DNA from: Desmonostoc geniculatum HA4340-LM1
GTDB lineage: Bacteria; Cyanobacteriota; Cyanobacteriia; Cyanobacteriales; Nostocaceae
Reading direction: 5' to 3'
Assembly (NCBI GenBank): GCA_019359545.1
Contig: JAHHHB010000082.1
Span: 1 to 32,621, forward strand
DNA length: 32,621 nucleotides
Position 1 is the stretch's first letter, and every line of letters starts with the position of its first letter. The notes beneath the pieces are model-generated. The model ran no database searches and was not told where the DNA came from. It saw only the letters and a list, made by a program, of their open reading frames with translations. This document shows, one piece after another, positions 1 through 7,984 of the stretch. The translations under genes and the position numbers were made by a program.

Positions 1-120
1 ACATCTCAACGCAACTCGGTACAAGGGTTTCTACCTATTTTATCCTTTTTACTTGCACTTTATTCTCTTTTATCCTCCCGAATCTCTTGATTTATCTAGG
101 TTTTTCGTTTATTCTGCAAA

Positions 121-207
121 CCCTACGTAGGGTGCGTTACGCTGTCGCTAACGCACCATTCATTCTTAAGGGTTTGGTGCGTTACGGCTTACGCCTAACA
201 CACCCTA
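121..207. repeat. Double palindrome of the GGTGCGTTA family
   Basis: Two palindromes lie in tandem. The first has arms GGTGCGTTA (131-139) and TAACGCACC (149-157). The second (176-204) has the same left arm and a decayed right arm. A spacer containing TTAAGG separates them. The same two-hairpin arrangement recurs at 29790-29858, and a single hairpin of the type lies at 17960-17987. The rest of the stretch before the first gene (1-120, 208-276) shows nothing recognisable. Confidence 0.8.
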
Positions 208-276
208 CAAATACTTAATTTTGTTCCAAAATAAAACCGGATTCCTATATTTGCTAAAAGATTGCTGAATTCTTCT

Positions 277-1296
277 TCAAGAGATCATTCTCTGAAGTTT
301 TTTGCCAGATTTTTTCAGAAAACGATTCATTTGTGACATCACACCAGGAACTTTCAACTCTTTGGGTTTTCGTTCTGGCTCTTTGAGAAATCGATAATAT
401 AAAAACTCATCTCTATAATCAATATTCACATCTTCTCCTTGACATAAACGGGCAAAATCAATAGAAGAATAGCTCATATAGTGAATGCGATGAATTGGTT
501 TTAAACCATCTTCATTGTAAAGAACATTATTAATATTCACGAATCGGTCTGCATTAGCACAGTTACCTGTTCTATCTTCACCATTCGGACTGAGGGTAAA
601 GTTAAATATTCGCGGATCGCCGTATAAAGTTATATAAACGAATATGCCTGAACTAGACCACCAGGAACCAGGGCGAATCCATTCAAATTCACGTTTTTCA
701 ATCCATCTTTCTTTGATGATATCTAAATCTTCGCCACCGAAAAGCAACCGTTTGGAACCAAAAAAGCTATCACAATGAATTTTGGCACGCAAATCAGTTT
801 CTGTTAGCTGCGTTACTCTTTCAAGTACTTCTAAATTTAATTGTGTTTTTTCTCTGGGTTTAGCATGTTCCCAATCGTTAAATATTAGATCGTAATTATC
901 CAGCTTTTCAAAAATGTCATCAATTGGTTTCATGGCTAAACTATCAGCATCATAAAACACAAATCTGTCAAACTCGCCATTAAAAGAAGCAAACTTTCGG
1001 TGTACAGAACCTTTGTACCAGCCTGGACGATTTAATTTAGAATCATTTGCTCTGGGATGAGCATCCCAAAGTTCATTGATGAAATTATCCCAGCGATGAA
1101 TTGCTTCCCAATCTTCAAAAAGCGTGACATTTTTTCTAGATTTGAGTTCCTGCTTAACCAAGTCTAATTGCTGGTTATAAGGAATCACACAAACAGGAAT
1201 ATCTTCTCCAACATTTACCTCAATACTGTTTAGCAAAGCAACTAATTGGTCGTATACAGTATCATTGGCAAGCGTATAAATACCAAATGATTTCAT
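277..1296 (-). CDS. GT-A-type glycosyltransferase-like protein
   Basis: A 339-residue soluble protein with no signal peptide or membrane segment. The central stretch RFVFYDADS places a DxD motif (Asp116-Ala-Asp118) at the end of a hydrophobic strand, as in GT-A glycosyltransferases that bind a nucleotide sugar through a metal ion. The N-terminus (KSFGIYTLANDTVYDQLVAL) looks like the first beta-alpha unit of a Rossmann-like fold. The C-terminus is strongly basic (FLKKSGKKLQRM), perhaps for membrane or nucleic-acid association. The donor sugar and acceptor cannot be read from sequence. It is divergent from a GT-B glycosyltransferase gene 440 bases away, so both may serve an extracellular polysaccharide pathway, but this is inference. 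Confidence 0.6.
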   Translation of the reverse strand: MKSFGIYTLANDTVYDQLVALLNSIEVNVGEDIPVCVIPYNQQLDLVKQELKSRKNVTLFEDWEAIHRWDNFINELWDAHPRANDSKLNRPGWYKGSVHRKFASFNGEFDRFVFYDADSLAMKPIDDIFEKLDNYDLIFNDWEHAKPREKTQLNLEVLERVTQLTETDLRAKIHCDSFFGSKRLLFGGEDLDIIKERWIEKREFEWIRPGSWWSSSGIFVYITLYGDPRIFNFTLSPNGEDRTGNCANADRFVNINNVLYNEDGLKPIHRIHYMSYSSIDFARLCQGEDVNIDYRDEFLYYRFLKEPERKPKELKVPGVMSQMNRFLKKSGKKLQRMIS

Positions 1297-1462
1297 TTTG
1301 CTAAATCCTACTTAAGTTATAGACTAGTTTGTTCGCTCACCACTTTGTCAGTGACAGTTACATACTGACTTACACTTGACCATAAAAACAATAGCCAAGG
1401 TGAAACTATACAGTAAATTTACCATGACGGTCTGTTAATAGGTAACTAGCTTTAACAAGAAA

Positions 1463-1625
1463 GAATTCAGGAGTCAGAATTCAGGAGTCAGAATTCAGAA
1501 TTCAGAATAAAGGCGTCAGTCGTCAGAATGAATAGAAAGAATAAAGGCGTCAGTCGTCAGAATCCAGAATTCTGAGTTCTGAATTCTGAGTTCTGAGTTC
1601 TGAGTTCTGAATTCTGAATTCTGAG
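1463..1625. repeat. Large inverted STRR cluster
   Basis: Between two divergent genes lie three blocks. 1463-1507 is a run of GAATTCAG/GAGTCAG units. A 26-base unit containing AAAGGCGTCAGTCGTCAGAA occurs twice (1504-1529 and 1538-1563), with period 34. 1570-1625 holds eight perfect-length heptamers, TTCTGAG or TTCTGAA. The right block is roughly the reverse complement of the left one, so the whole can fold into a long imperfect hairpin. The 442-base gap must also carry the promoters of both flanking genes; no clear -35/-10 pair was picked out. Confidence 0.85.
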
Positions 1626-1737
1626 TTCTCTTTTAATTTATGAAAATTTTACAAATCATATATTAAGGGATACTTATGATGACATCTAGCCATGAATCAG
1701 GTCATGGTGTATGTATCACATTTGATGCATTACTTGT

Positions 1738-2952
1738 ATGAACATTTTGATGGTATCTTGCACGTTTCCTTACCCACCCACAAGGGGAGGAACCCAAGTC
1801 AGGACATTTTATTTACTTAAGTACTTAACTCAACGTCATACTGTTACCCTGGTTACTCAACGAGAACGCGGTGTTACTGATGCTGAATTGGTAGGATTAC
1901 GTGATTGTGTGGATCATTTGGTAGTTTTCGATCGCCCGCAAGATTCTGCAACCACAGCCAAAACCTTGAAGAAGATCCAGCACTTTGGTAAATTTTTGTT
2001 ACAGGGCACACCGCCCAGCGTACTCAACCACTATTCAGTGGAGATGCAGACCTGGATTAATAACTGGGTAGAAGCAGGGAAATGTGATGTGATTACCTGC
2101 GAACATAGCGTCAATGAAATTTATGTGCAGCCACATTTTCAGAAACAGCTAAAAACCATAGTTAATGTTCATAGTTCTGTTTATGCTACTTGTCGAAAAC
2201 AATTAGCGATCGGCATTTCTCAAAATGCTATCAGAGACAAAATTAATTTGCCACTTTTGCGTCGCTATGAACAAAATTACTGTGCTAAATTTCCGGAAAT
2301 TGTTGTGACAACAGCAGAAGATAAACTGCAAATACAAGAATTTAACCCCAATAGTAAAATTACAGTTATCCCCAACGGCGTAGATTTAGTTTCTTTTCCC
2401 TATCGTACCAGCGATCCAGGGGGACATCATTTAATTTTTATTGGTGCAATGGATTATTTGGCGAATGTTGATGCTGTCTGCTTTTTCAGTAATGAAGTAT
2501 TGCCAGAAATCCAAAAAAAATATCCTGATACAACTTTCGAGATTGTCGGTTCTCATCCTGCACCAGAAGTTTTAGCACTTAATCAAAAACCAGGAATTAA
2601 TGTCACTGGACGTGTACCTTCAATGGTAGAATATTTACACAAAGCAACCATCTGCGTTGTACCTATGCGAACTGGGTTTGGCATTAAAAATAAGACCCTA
2701 GAAGCAATGGCAGCTGGTGTACCGATAGTGGCAAGCGATCGCGGTTTAGAAGGATTAGCTGTAGACGGTACTAACGAACCACTACGTGCATTACGAGCCA
2801 ATCAACCTGCGGAGTATATCAGCGCAATTAGTCAATTATTCGAGAATCCCCAACTGCGATCGCAACTGTCCCAAAATGCCAGACAACTAGTAGAAACAGA
2901 ATTCACTTGGGATATCGCTGGTAAAAGCTATGAACAAGTTTGTCTGGCGTAA
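1738..2952 (+). CDS. GT4 family glycosyltransferase
   Basis: A 404-residue GT-B fold glycosyltransferase. The N-terminal domain opens with NILMVSCTFPYPPTRGGTQV, the glycine-rich acceptor-side loop of family 4 enzymes. The C-terminal domain carries the donor-binding signature around residues 308-335 (VVPMRTGFGIKNKTLEAMAA, then GVPIVASDRGLEGL), with the retaining-enzyme EX7E-like region. It should move a sugar from a nucleotide donor to a polysaccharide or glycolipid on the cytoplasmic side of the membrane. The ATG at 1738 begins directly at the first beta strand, which supports this start, although no good ribosome-binding site precedes it. The substrate is unknown. Confidence 0.85.
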   Translation: MNILMVSCTFPYPPTRGGTQVRTFYLLKYLTQRHTVTLVTQRERGVTDAELVGLRDCVDHLVVFDRPQDSATTAKTLKKIQHFGKFLLQGTPPSVLNHYSVEMQTWINNWVEAGKCDVITCEHSVNEIYVQPHFQKQLKTIVNVHSSVYATCRKQLAIGISQNAIRDKINLPLLRRYEQNYCAKFPEIVVTTAEDKLQIQEFNPNSKITVIPNGVDLVSFPYRTSDPGGHHLIFIGAMDYLANVDAVCFFSNEVLPEIQKKYPDTTFEIVGSHPAPEVLALNQKPGINVTGRVPSMVEYLHKATICVVPMRTGFGIKNKTLEAMAAGVPIVASDRGLEGLAVDGTNEPLRALRANQPAEYISAISQLFENPQLRSQLSQNARQLVETEFTWDIAGKSYEQVCLA

Positions 2953-3000
2953 TTCGTAATTGTTTTGAATTCCAAGTTCTGAATTATTAAAACAAATATA

Positions 3001-3033
3001 TGTAGAGACGTTGTAATACAACGTCTCTATACA
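3001..3033. repeat. GTAGAGACG palindrome, copy 1 (possible terminator)
   Basis: AGAGACGTTGT and ACAACGTCTCT form an 11-base-pair stem around the loop AAT, 50 bases after the glycosyltransferase stop codon. The same family occurs at 14761-14790 and 32009-32036. It could end transcription of the upstream gene, but it lacks a long T tract. Confidence 0.75.
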
Positions 3034-3173
3034 AATTATTGGTGATGCAAATTATCTTATCTAAACCGTATCGGGTTTTAGTTATACCAATTTGAATCAT
3101 CATTGCGATCGACGGAGTTACCAAAAATCTGCTGAGTAACTCATTCTCTACAAGACGCACTCTCGAACACAAT

Positions 3174-3201
3174 CCAAAATCCAAAATCTAAAATCCAAAA
3201 T
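3174..3201. repeat. Heptamer repeat CCAAAAT
   Basis: Four consecutive heptamers: CCAAAAT, CCAAAAT, CTAAAAT, CCAAAAT. This is a typical cyanobacterial short tandemly repeated repetitive sequence. It lies just beyond the stop codon of the unknown gene at 3226-3507. Confidence 0.8.
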
Positions 3202-3225
3202 GGTATTACCTTGTGAAAATACGAC

Positions 3226-3507
3226 TCAATTATTTTCAAAATTCGTCGCAGACCTGAACACAAGTATTTTTTTATGCTTACGCTTATTCTTATTCTTGAG
3301 GGCAGCCAAATAATTATCAACGTAACGAAAAGCAGATGCACAATCGTAAGCAGCAATGGCTATAGCTTGCAAGAAAACCTTTGGGGGAATTTCAAACCCT
3401 AAAAATTTTTCTGTTAAAATTAACAAATCATTATCTGTGGCAGGAAAAGTAATTTCTTGTGCCTCTTCTGAATTATTAAAGATATCTTCAATTAACGCTC
3501 TGGACAT
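3226..3507 (-). CDS. Unknown small protein, downstream gene of an overlapping pair
   Basis: A 93-residue protein starting MSRALIEDIFNN. This start is chosen over one 10 codons upstream because GGGGAGG sits 6 bases before the ATG at 3507 and because it overlaps the preceding gene by only 20 bases, a common arrangement for translational coupling. The first 65 residues are acidic and helical with an alanine-rich segment (VFLQAIAIAAYDCASAF). The tail is lysine-rich (KNKNKRKHKK). No known domain is recognised. Size and pairing would fit a toxin-antitoxin or accessory pair, but no family motif supports that. Confidence 0.55.
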   Translation of the reverse strand: MSRALIEDIFNNSEEAQEITFPATDNDLLILTEKFLGFEIPPKVFLQAIAIAAYDCASAFRYVDNYLAALKNKNKRKHKKILVFRSATNFENN

Positions 3508-3733
3508 TTTGTACCTCCCCAAAAGCATAGGATGCAAAGCCAGTGATGAAATTTAGCTGCTGATCGCGAGTTCGTAAGTTATCTGGGAGTTCAGTACCAG
3601 GACATCCTATTTCCCGCAAAATTTCTAAACAATAAGCACCGAGTTTAGTATATGGAGCTTGCTCCAATTCTTGAGCTACCTCCAGAGCCATCTTCAGATT
3701 GACTTGAATAACCGTCGTTACAGGGCTGGTCAT
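3488..3733 (-). CDS. Unknown small protein, upstream gene of an overlapping pair
   Basis: An 81-residue, mildly acidic, probably all-helical protein (start MTSPVTTVIQVNLKMA). No domain is recognised. Its 3' end overlaps the start of the next gene by 20 bases, and the strong ribosome-binding site of that gene lies inside this coding region, so the two are very likely one transcript. No strong ribosome-binding site precedes its own ATG. The 330 bases upstream, towards the photolyase gene, hold only an inverted-repeat-bounded element. Confidence 0.55.
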   Translation of the reverse strand: MTSPVTTVIQVNLKMALEVAQELEQAPYTKLGAYCLEILREIGCPGTELPDNLRTRDQQLNFITGFASYAFGEVQNVQSVN

Positions 3734-3911
3734 AAATAAACCCTAATCAACTGGATGCTTTCAGTTTTGATCAGAAGCAAAAATTAGGTAACGGTGTTTT
3801 TGCGGAATTTATGAAGAGGGGAAATTAAAGTATCAGCGCATTTGCGGTAGAGCATCCAAATAATAAGACTGCGATCTTGGTCAAGTCCGGTTCTCAGTGA
3901 ATTATAGGATA

Positions 3912-4021
3912 ATACAGCAGAATTTAGGAGTCAGAATTGGTGAATTCAGAATAAGAATCGGCTTTGGGCTTAGCTACCAGACCTACATGGTGTACCTCAC
4001 TCTTGTTCAAATCTGCTGTAT
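3912..4021. mobile_element. MITE-like element bounded by ATACAGCAGA
   Basis: The left end ATACAGCAGAATTT (3912-3925) is matched in inverted orientation by AAATCTGCTGTAT (4009-4021). The interior contains TTCTGAA-type repeats and GGTGTACCTCAC. A related right half (GTGTACTTCAC then AAATCTGCTGTAT) occurs near 25865-25893, so this looks like a dispersed non-coding element. No clear target duplication was found. Confidence 0.5.
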
Positions 4022-4065
4022 CATGTCCGCTGAATTGCCCATAATCGCAGCGCTCAGAACTTTGG

Positions 4066-5511
4066 TTACTGGGCACTACTGATGGTTTTTTGCTGCTGAT
4101 AACGTTGTTTAAACTGTTGTTGCTGTATTTTATGATCCACAATTGGTTGAGGATAGCCAGCAGCATGGCGTTCTAAGGGTGGAATTTTACCAGTAACTAA
4201 ATATTCTGTATCCACAGACCGTAATTCTGACACCCATTGCCGAATATATTCCCCATCTGCATCGAATTTTTGTGCTTGACTAGCCGGGTTGAAAATTCGC
4301 ACAGGTTTGGGGTCCATCCCGCTAGAAGCACTCCATTGCCAACCACCATTGTTAGCAGATAAATCACCGTCAATCAGCTTTTGCATAAAGTATTTTTCTC
4401 CTAGTTGGGGATTAATTAGCAAGTCTTTGGTGAGAAAACTAGCGACAATCATCCGACAACGGTTGTGCATCCAGCCACTTTCGTTTAACTGGCGCATTGC
4501 TGCATCCACAATCGGGTAGCCAGTTCTTCCTTCGCACCAAGCTTGGAAATGTTCTTCGTTAGTTTCCCAAGGAAAGTTTTTGAAGGTGTCCCGGAAAGCC
4601 CCATCAGCCAATTCGGGAAAGTTATACATTGCGTGTTGATAAAACTCACGCCAAGCTAGTTCTTGTTGCCATGTGCGGATACCAGCTGTTGCTTCCTCAC
4701 TGCGGCTGTTTTCTTGTGCTTGTATTGTGGCTTGCCAAGCAGTGCGAATGCCAATTACGCCAAATTTCAAAGCTGCACTCAGTTGCGATGTTCCGTCAAC
4801 TGCGGGAAAATTGCGCTGTTCTTGGTATTGAGTAATGGCTTTAGTAGTGAATTCCTCTAGCCGTTCTTGTGCCGCCGCCTCTCCCGGTAAAAGAATCAAT
4901 TCTCCATCCCAAATAAATCCTAAATCTTTTGCAGAAGGTAATGCGATCGCTCCTGCAAGTTTTGCAACTTTCTGTTCAGCTTCCGTCAACCCCTCGACAT
5001 TTTGCAGAGTTTCTACCGGTTGACTCTTCGGTTTGGTAATCCAATTTTTCCAAAAGGGAGTATAAACCGTATAAGGTTGATTACTACCTGACCGTATATC
5101 TTCTGGGGAATTGAGGATTTGATCCCAGTTTTGGTTAAGAAACTCAATACTTTTTTCTTTGAGGGCGCTTATAATGGTGCGATCGCGTTCTTGGGAATAA
5201 GGTTCTACATCCCAATTCCAAAAAACAGCTTTCGCCGATAACGCCTCAGCTAAAGCTGGTATCCCTTGCACAGGATTAGCATGGAGTATTAACAACTGGC
5301 TGCCAACTTCGGCATATCGCTGTTGTAATTTCTCCAAACAGCCAATCATATAAGTTACCCTCACCGGAGCAATATCATCTCGTTCCAGAATATTTGGGTC
5401 GAGGCAAAACACACCCACCACCTTCGGACTCTGCCGCCGTGCCGCAGCCAGTCCCGTATTATCAGAAATGCGTAAATCCCGACGATGCCAAAACAGAATT
5501 AAGTCAGACAT
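4066..5511 (-). CDS. phr: Deoxyribodipyrimidine photolyase (class I)
   Basis: A 481-residue DNA photolyase, which uses blue light to split cyclobutane pyrimidine dimers. The N-terminal antenna domain opens SDLILFWHRRDLRISDNTGL, the hallmark of the family. The C-terminal FAD domain holds WMHNRCRMIVASFLTKDLLI, then GGWQWSASSGMDPKPVRIFN, with the conserved tryptophan, asparagine and flavin-contacting residues. Length agrees with the well-known Synechococcus enzyme that uses 8-hydroxy-deazaflavin as antenna. An upstream ATG (5562) would add 17 residues without family similarity, so 5511 is preferred. It stands alone on the minus strand, and the gap behind it carries a repeat-rich element. Confidence 0.93.
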   Translation of the reverse strand: MSDLILFWHRRDLRISDNTGLAAARRQSPKVVGVFCLDPNILERDDIAPVRVTYMIGCLEKLQQRYAEVGSQLLILHANPVQGIPALAEALSAKAVFWNWDVEPYSQERDRTIISALKEKSIEFLNQNWDQILNSPEDIRSGSNQPYTVYTPFWKNWITKPKSQPVETLQNVEGLTEAEQKVAKLAGAIALPSAKDLGFIWDGELILLPGEAAAQERLEEFTTKAITQYQEQRNFPAVDGTSQLSAALKFGVIGIRTAWQATIQAQENSRSEEATAGIRTWQQELAWREFYQHAMYNFPELADGAFRDTFKNFPWETNEEHFQAWCEGRTGYPIVDAAMRQLNESGWMHNRCRMIVASFLTKDLLINPQLGEKYFMQKLIDGDLSANNGGWQWSASSGMDPKPVRIFNPASQAQKFDADGEYIRQWVSELRSVDTEYLVTGKIPPLERHAAGYPQPIVDHKIQQQQFKQRYQQQKTISSAQ

Positions 5512-5584
5512 TCCATACTCAACATAGTTCACCCGTACTAGCTTAGATGCTAACGGCACCAATCAGCATCATTCTGTTGATAAA

Positions 5585-5700
5585 TTTATTCTGTGAGGGC
5601 ATTGGGCATTGGTGGGAGGAGTGGGAAGCTTTTTTATAATCTCCCCACACTCCCTCATCTCCCTCATCTCCCCCATGCCCGATGCCCCATGCCCCATTCC
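5585..5700. repeat. STRR region with GGGCATTGG / ATGCCC units
   Basis: The left part is purine-rich (GGGCATTGG, GGGAGGAGTGGG). The right part is its approximate inverse (CTCCCTCATCTCCC, then CCATGCCC units). It separates the divergent photolyase and mtnD genes and may fold into a long imperfect hairpin. Confidence 0.7.
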
Positions 5701-5740
5701 CCGGTTTGTCAATCGGTAATAGTGGCTTTTAAGTAGAAAG

Positions 5741-5769
5741 TTGACTATACTCTTGTTAACAGTTAATTA
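5741..5769 (+). promoter_or_regulatory. Candidate sigma-70-type promoter of mtnD
   Basis: TTGACT (5741-5746) and TAATTA (5764-5769) are separated by 17 bases and end 11 bases before the mtnD start codon. The leader would be very short, which agrees with the absence of a ribosome-binding site. Read by eye only. Confidence 0.45.
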
Positions 5770-5780
5770 GTCTTTTTGTC

Positions 5781-6335
5781 ATGGCTAACCTACTACTTGA
5801 TGACGGCACAATTGAGAGCGATTTAGGCGAAATATCTCGTGAACTTGCCCCTCTTGGTATTCAACTCAGACACTACGACCCAGGAACATCGCTCCTTTTC
5901 CCAAACCTGTTAGACCAGGAGGTTTTAACTGAGTCTCAAAGACTTTATATTATAGAACTCCATAACAGCGTTTTTGAATTTATCCAGCAAGAAAATGAGG
6001 CTCTCTGGTGTGACTTGCTCAATCTACATCCAGGTTCTCCCAATCTTCACCACCTAATAGCAACCTACGGTCGTTACCATACTCACACTACTGCTGAACC
6101 CCTCTACGTGTTGGCAGGAGAAATGATCTATGGCTTCGTGCGAGCTGACGGCAGCCAAGTACAGCTTTTAATTCAAGCACAAGACTATCTCTACATCCCC
6201 GCTGGCGTTGAGCATTGGTGCAGCCCAAATGCATCGTTGAATTTTAAGGTGGTACGCTATTTTGCAAATGCAGAAGGATGGGTTCCTAACTATACAGGTA
6301 CTCAGATGAGTGATTCGCACAATAAGCCGCGTTAA
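5781..6335 (+). CDS. mtnD: Acireductone dioxygenase (cupin)
   Basis: A 184-residue single-cupin protein. The metal site of acireductone dioxygenases is visible: His100, His102 and Glu106 in GRYHTHTTAEPLYVLAGEM, and His145 in GVEHWCSP. The enzyme cleaves the acireductone of the methionine salvage pathway: the iron form gives the ketoacid precursor of methionine and formate, the nickel form an off-pathway product. Which metal is used cannot be told. The last residues (SDSHNKPR) read into sequence shared with a fragment of an unrelated gene, so the natural C-terminus may have been altered. No other salvage gene is in the window. Confidence 0.85.
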   Translation: MANLLLDDGTIESDLGEISRELAPLGIQLRHYDPGTSLLFPNLLDQEVLTESQRLYIIELHNSVFEFIQQENEALWCDLLNLHPGSPNLHHLIATYGRYHTHTTAEPLYVLAGEMIYGFVRADGSQVQLLIQAQDYLYIPAGVEHWCSPNASLNFKVVRYFANAEGWVPNYTGTQMSDSHNKPR

Positions 6336-6366
6336 TCTAATCACTAGCCTTTTGCGGGAGGAGCTT

Positions 6367-6615
6367 ATGCAGGAATCTGTGGTTTATCAAAGAATTATTA
6401 GACAAGGAATTGAACAAGGAATTGAGCAGGGGAGAAAAGAAGAGGCGTTGTCAGTGGTTTTGCGCCAATTGGCCCGGCGAATTGGTACGATCGCTCCAGA
6501 ATTGCGATCGCAGCTTGAAGCATTATCTCTGACTCAATTAGAAGAGTTGAGCGAAGCACTATTAGATTTCTCTACAGCAGCAGATTTAGTAGGCTGGTTG
6601 CAGAATTATCAATAA
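6367..6615 (+). CDS. C-terminal fragment of an Rpn-family (DUF4351) protein
   Basis: 82 residues from ATG 6367, which has GGGAGGAG just upstream. The sequence has the tail layout of cyanobacterial Rpn/PD-(D/E)XK transposase-like proteins: ESVVYQRIIRQG, then the IEQG repeat (GIEQGIEQGRKEE), then a DUF4351 helix pair (LRQLARRIGTIAPELRSQLE ... LEELSEALLDFSTAADLVGW). Family-like sequence (LITSLLREELMQ) already begins before the ATG, in the same frame from GTG 6310, but a stop at 6307-6309 blocks it. The nuclease domain is missing. This is most likely a decayed 3' remnant, though the fragment could still be translated. Confidence 0.6.
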   Translation: MQESVVYQRIIRQGIEQGIEQGRKEEALSVVLRQLARRIGTIAPELRSQLEALSLTQLEELSEALLDFSTAADLVGWLQNYQ

Positions 6616-6618
6616 ACT

Positions 6619-7419
6619 TTACTCAACTTCCTCACAGCGAATTAACAGCATTTCCATCGCTTCTGCTAGAGAAATCAACTCTGTCCAAGAGGAACCAGTG
6701 ACTAAATTTTGGGCGTGAGCTAATCGGTTTCGCAATTGTTCAGCAGACTTGAGGAAACGTTCACCAAACCGCTTGGATTTCAGTCCCAGTTGCTCGAGAA
6801 GTTCTGGTTGATTTAAAACCAACTCTCGTTTATCACAAAATTGCAGATAATCTAACAAATCGGTAGCTTCGTTTCTTTCCTGACTTTCTCGCCATAGCCG
6901 TCGAGCAACTTCTAACCGCTCTTTTTTGAGGACTTGTTGCCAAGAATTTTGAGGATAATAAAGTCGCACTAGCCGCAGCAGATTCATTTCTAGCAGCGTT
7001 ACTAAGCCAAATAATAACATTCGGGCGGGTGCTTTCTGCAAATCCCCACAGGTAACAATTCCAGTCACTTGATTGCAGTCGAGAACAAACAATCGGGGAG
7101 TTTGTTGCAAAATCGGTAGCAACTTCATCAGTGGGGTGGAAATGGCAATTAGTTCTTTGGGATGAAATACCCGTTGATAGTCGCTACATTTGCCTTGTTT
7201 ACCTTGAATCAAACTAAAGCGTTCTACATAACCACTAATAGTATCTCCGGTTTCAATGCCGATGACATCAAAATTTTGTGCCTCCATCCAATGCAGCACT
7301 TCTGTCACCTCTGCATCGGCTGGCATAGCTTTGAGGGGTTCTGCGACGTATTCAATGGTGATATTGTTCTCAAACAAGCTCCGCAGGTCTTGAGAACGGG
7401 ATTTGAGGTGTTTCATCAC
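6619..7419 (-). CDS. CBS domain protein with C-terminal HEPN-like domain
   Basis: 266 residues. About 20-135 read as a pair of CBS-like motifs (VTEVLHWMEAQNFDVIGIET, then RLFVLDCNQVTGIVTCGDLQ), which usually bind adenine nucleotides as energy sensors. The C-terminal half is helical and ends with AEQLRNRLAHAQNL, an RNxxxH motif (Arg230, His235), the signature of HEPN domains, many of which are RNases in toxin-antitoxin, CRISPR and abortive-infection systems. The combination suggests a nucleotide-responsive HEPN protein; activity is inference. The reading start could be Met1 or Met2. It converges on the Rpn fragment, leaving 3 bases between the stop codons. Confidence 0.6.
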   Translation of the reverse strand: MMKHLKSRSQDLRSLFENNITIEYVAEPLKAMPADAEVTEVLHWMEAQNFDVIGIETGDTISGYVERFSLIQGKQGKCSDYQRVFHPKELIAISTPLMKLLPILQQTPRLFVLDCNQVTGIVTCGDLQKAPARMLLFGLVTLLEMNLLRLVRLYYPQNSWQQVLKKERLEVARRLWRESQERNEATDLLDYLQFCDKRELVLNQPELLEQLGLKSKRFGERFLKSAEQLRNRLAHAQNLVTGSSWTELISLAEAMEMLLIRCEEVE

Positions 7420-7446
7420 CCTTTTGTAAACTCACATGAAATAATC

Positions 7447-7795
7447 CTATGGTACTCGGGCGATCGCTCGCTGAGTTTTCTGCCAGATTAACCCTGCAAC
7501 TGCTAAATCGAAGATTCCACCCAAAAAGCTGCCAAAATACAAGATATTAGGACTTACGCATTGACATAAAAGCAAAAATGGCAGATAGAGTTTTCAAAGC
7601 TTTTATCTAGGTTTTTCAATCATATTTTGGCGATCGCCAGCAATCAAAAGCAACCTCCAAAAGCCTGGAACAACGTATTTACGTTGATACACAAAATAGT
7701 TCTTTTGTACAGTGCGTAAGTCCTAGATATCAAGCCCAACCAATCTAACCCATACCAAATAAAGGCACTGACATTGGCTCCCGACCCAGCATCAT
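7447..7795 (-). pseudogene. Small membrane-protein pseudogene split by a MITE
   Basis: Reading leftward from ATG 7795 gives MMLGREPMSVPLFGMG before a stop. In other frames the homologous-looking continuation (LDWLGL, then LYFGSFLGGIFDLAVAGLIW and QKTQRAIARVP ending at TAG 7447-7449) is a hydrophobic, clearly protein-like sequence. The MITE at 7548-7725 interrupts it, and at least one frameshift lies upstream of the insertion. The joined product would be a small protein with one or two membrane helices, family unknown. It lies directly upstream of, and on the same strand as, the CBS-HEPN gene. Confidence 0.5.
7548..7725. mobile_element. 178-bp MITE with target duplication GATAT
   Basis: Perfect 13-base terminal inverted repeats, TAGGACTTACGCA at the left and TGCGTAAGTCCTA at the right. 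They are flanked on both sides by the direct repeat GATAT (7543-7547 and 7726-7730). There is no coding capacity. The interior contains a HIP1-like GGCGATCGCC. These are the marks of a non-autonomous transposon insertion; a full-length element with the same ends presumably exists elsewhere in the genome. Confidence 0.85.
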
Positions 7796-7916
7796 TTTTT
7801 TACCATCTTTGTTGGTATATGTATAATCATGGTTATGCATTATCAAGTAACAAATTATTTTGCATCTACAAAAAATAAATATCTATGTAGTTAAATGTAT
7901 GAGATTAATTGCTGAA

Positions 7917-7950
7917 TTTTCTCGAAAAATGCAGAAATTTCTCGAAAAAA
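7917..7950. promoter_or_regulatory. Direct repeats TTTCTCGAAAAA upstream of the RHH-Mop gene
   Basis: TTTCTCGAAAAA occurs twice with a 20-base period, about two helical turns, 75-110 bases before the start codon of the RHH-Mop gene. Ribbon-helix-helix regulators often bind such phased repeats. This is a candidate operator by inference only. Confidence 0.35.
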
Positions 7951-7984
7951 AATGTTATTACTAAAACGATACATAGAATTGATA

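Noticed and set aside
1504..1563. Possible CRISPR-like repeat pair
   Set aside because: Only two copies, the spacer is a few bases long, and the surrounding sequence is an STRR; no cas genes are present.
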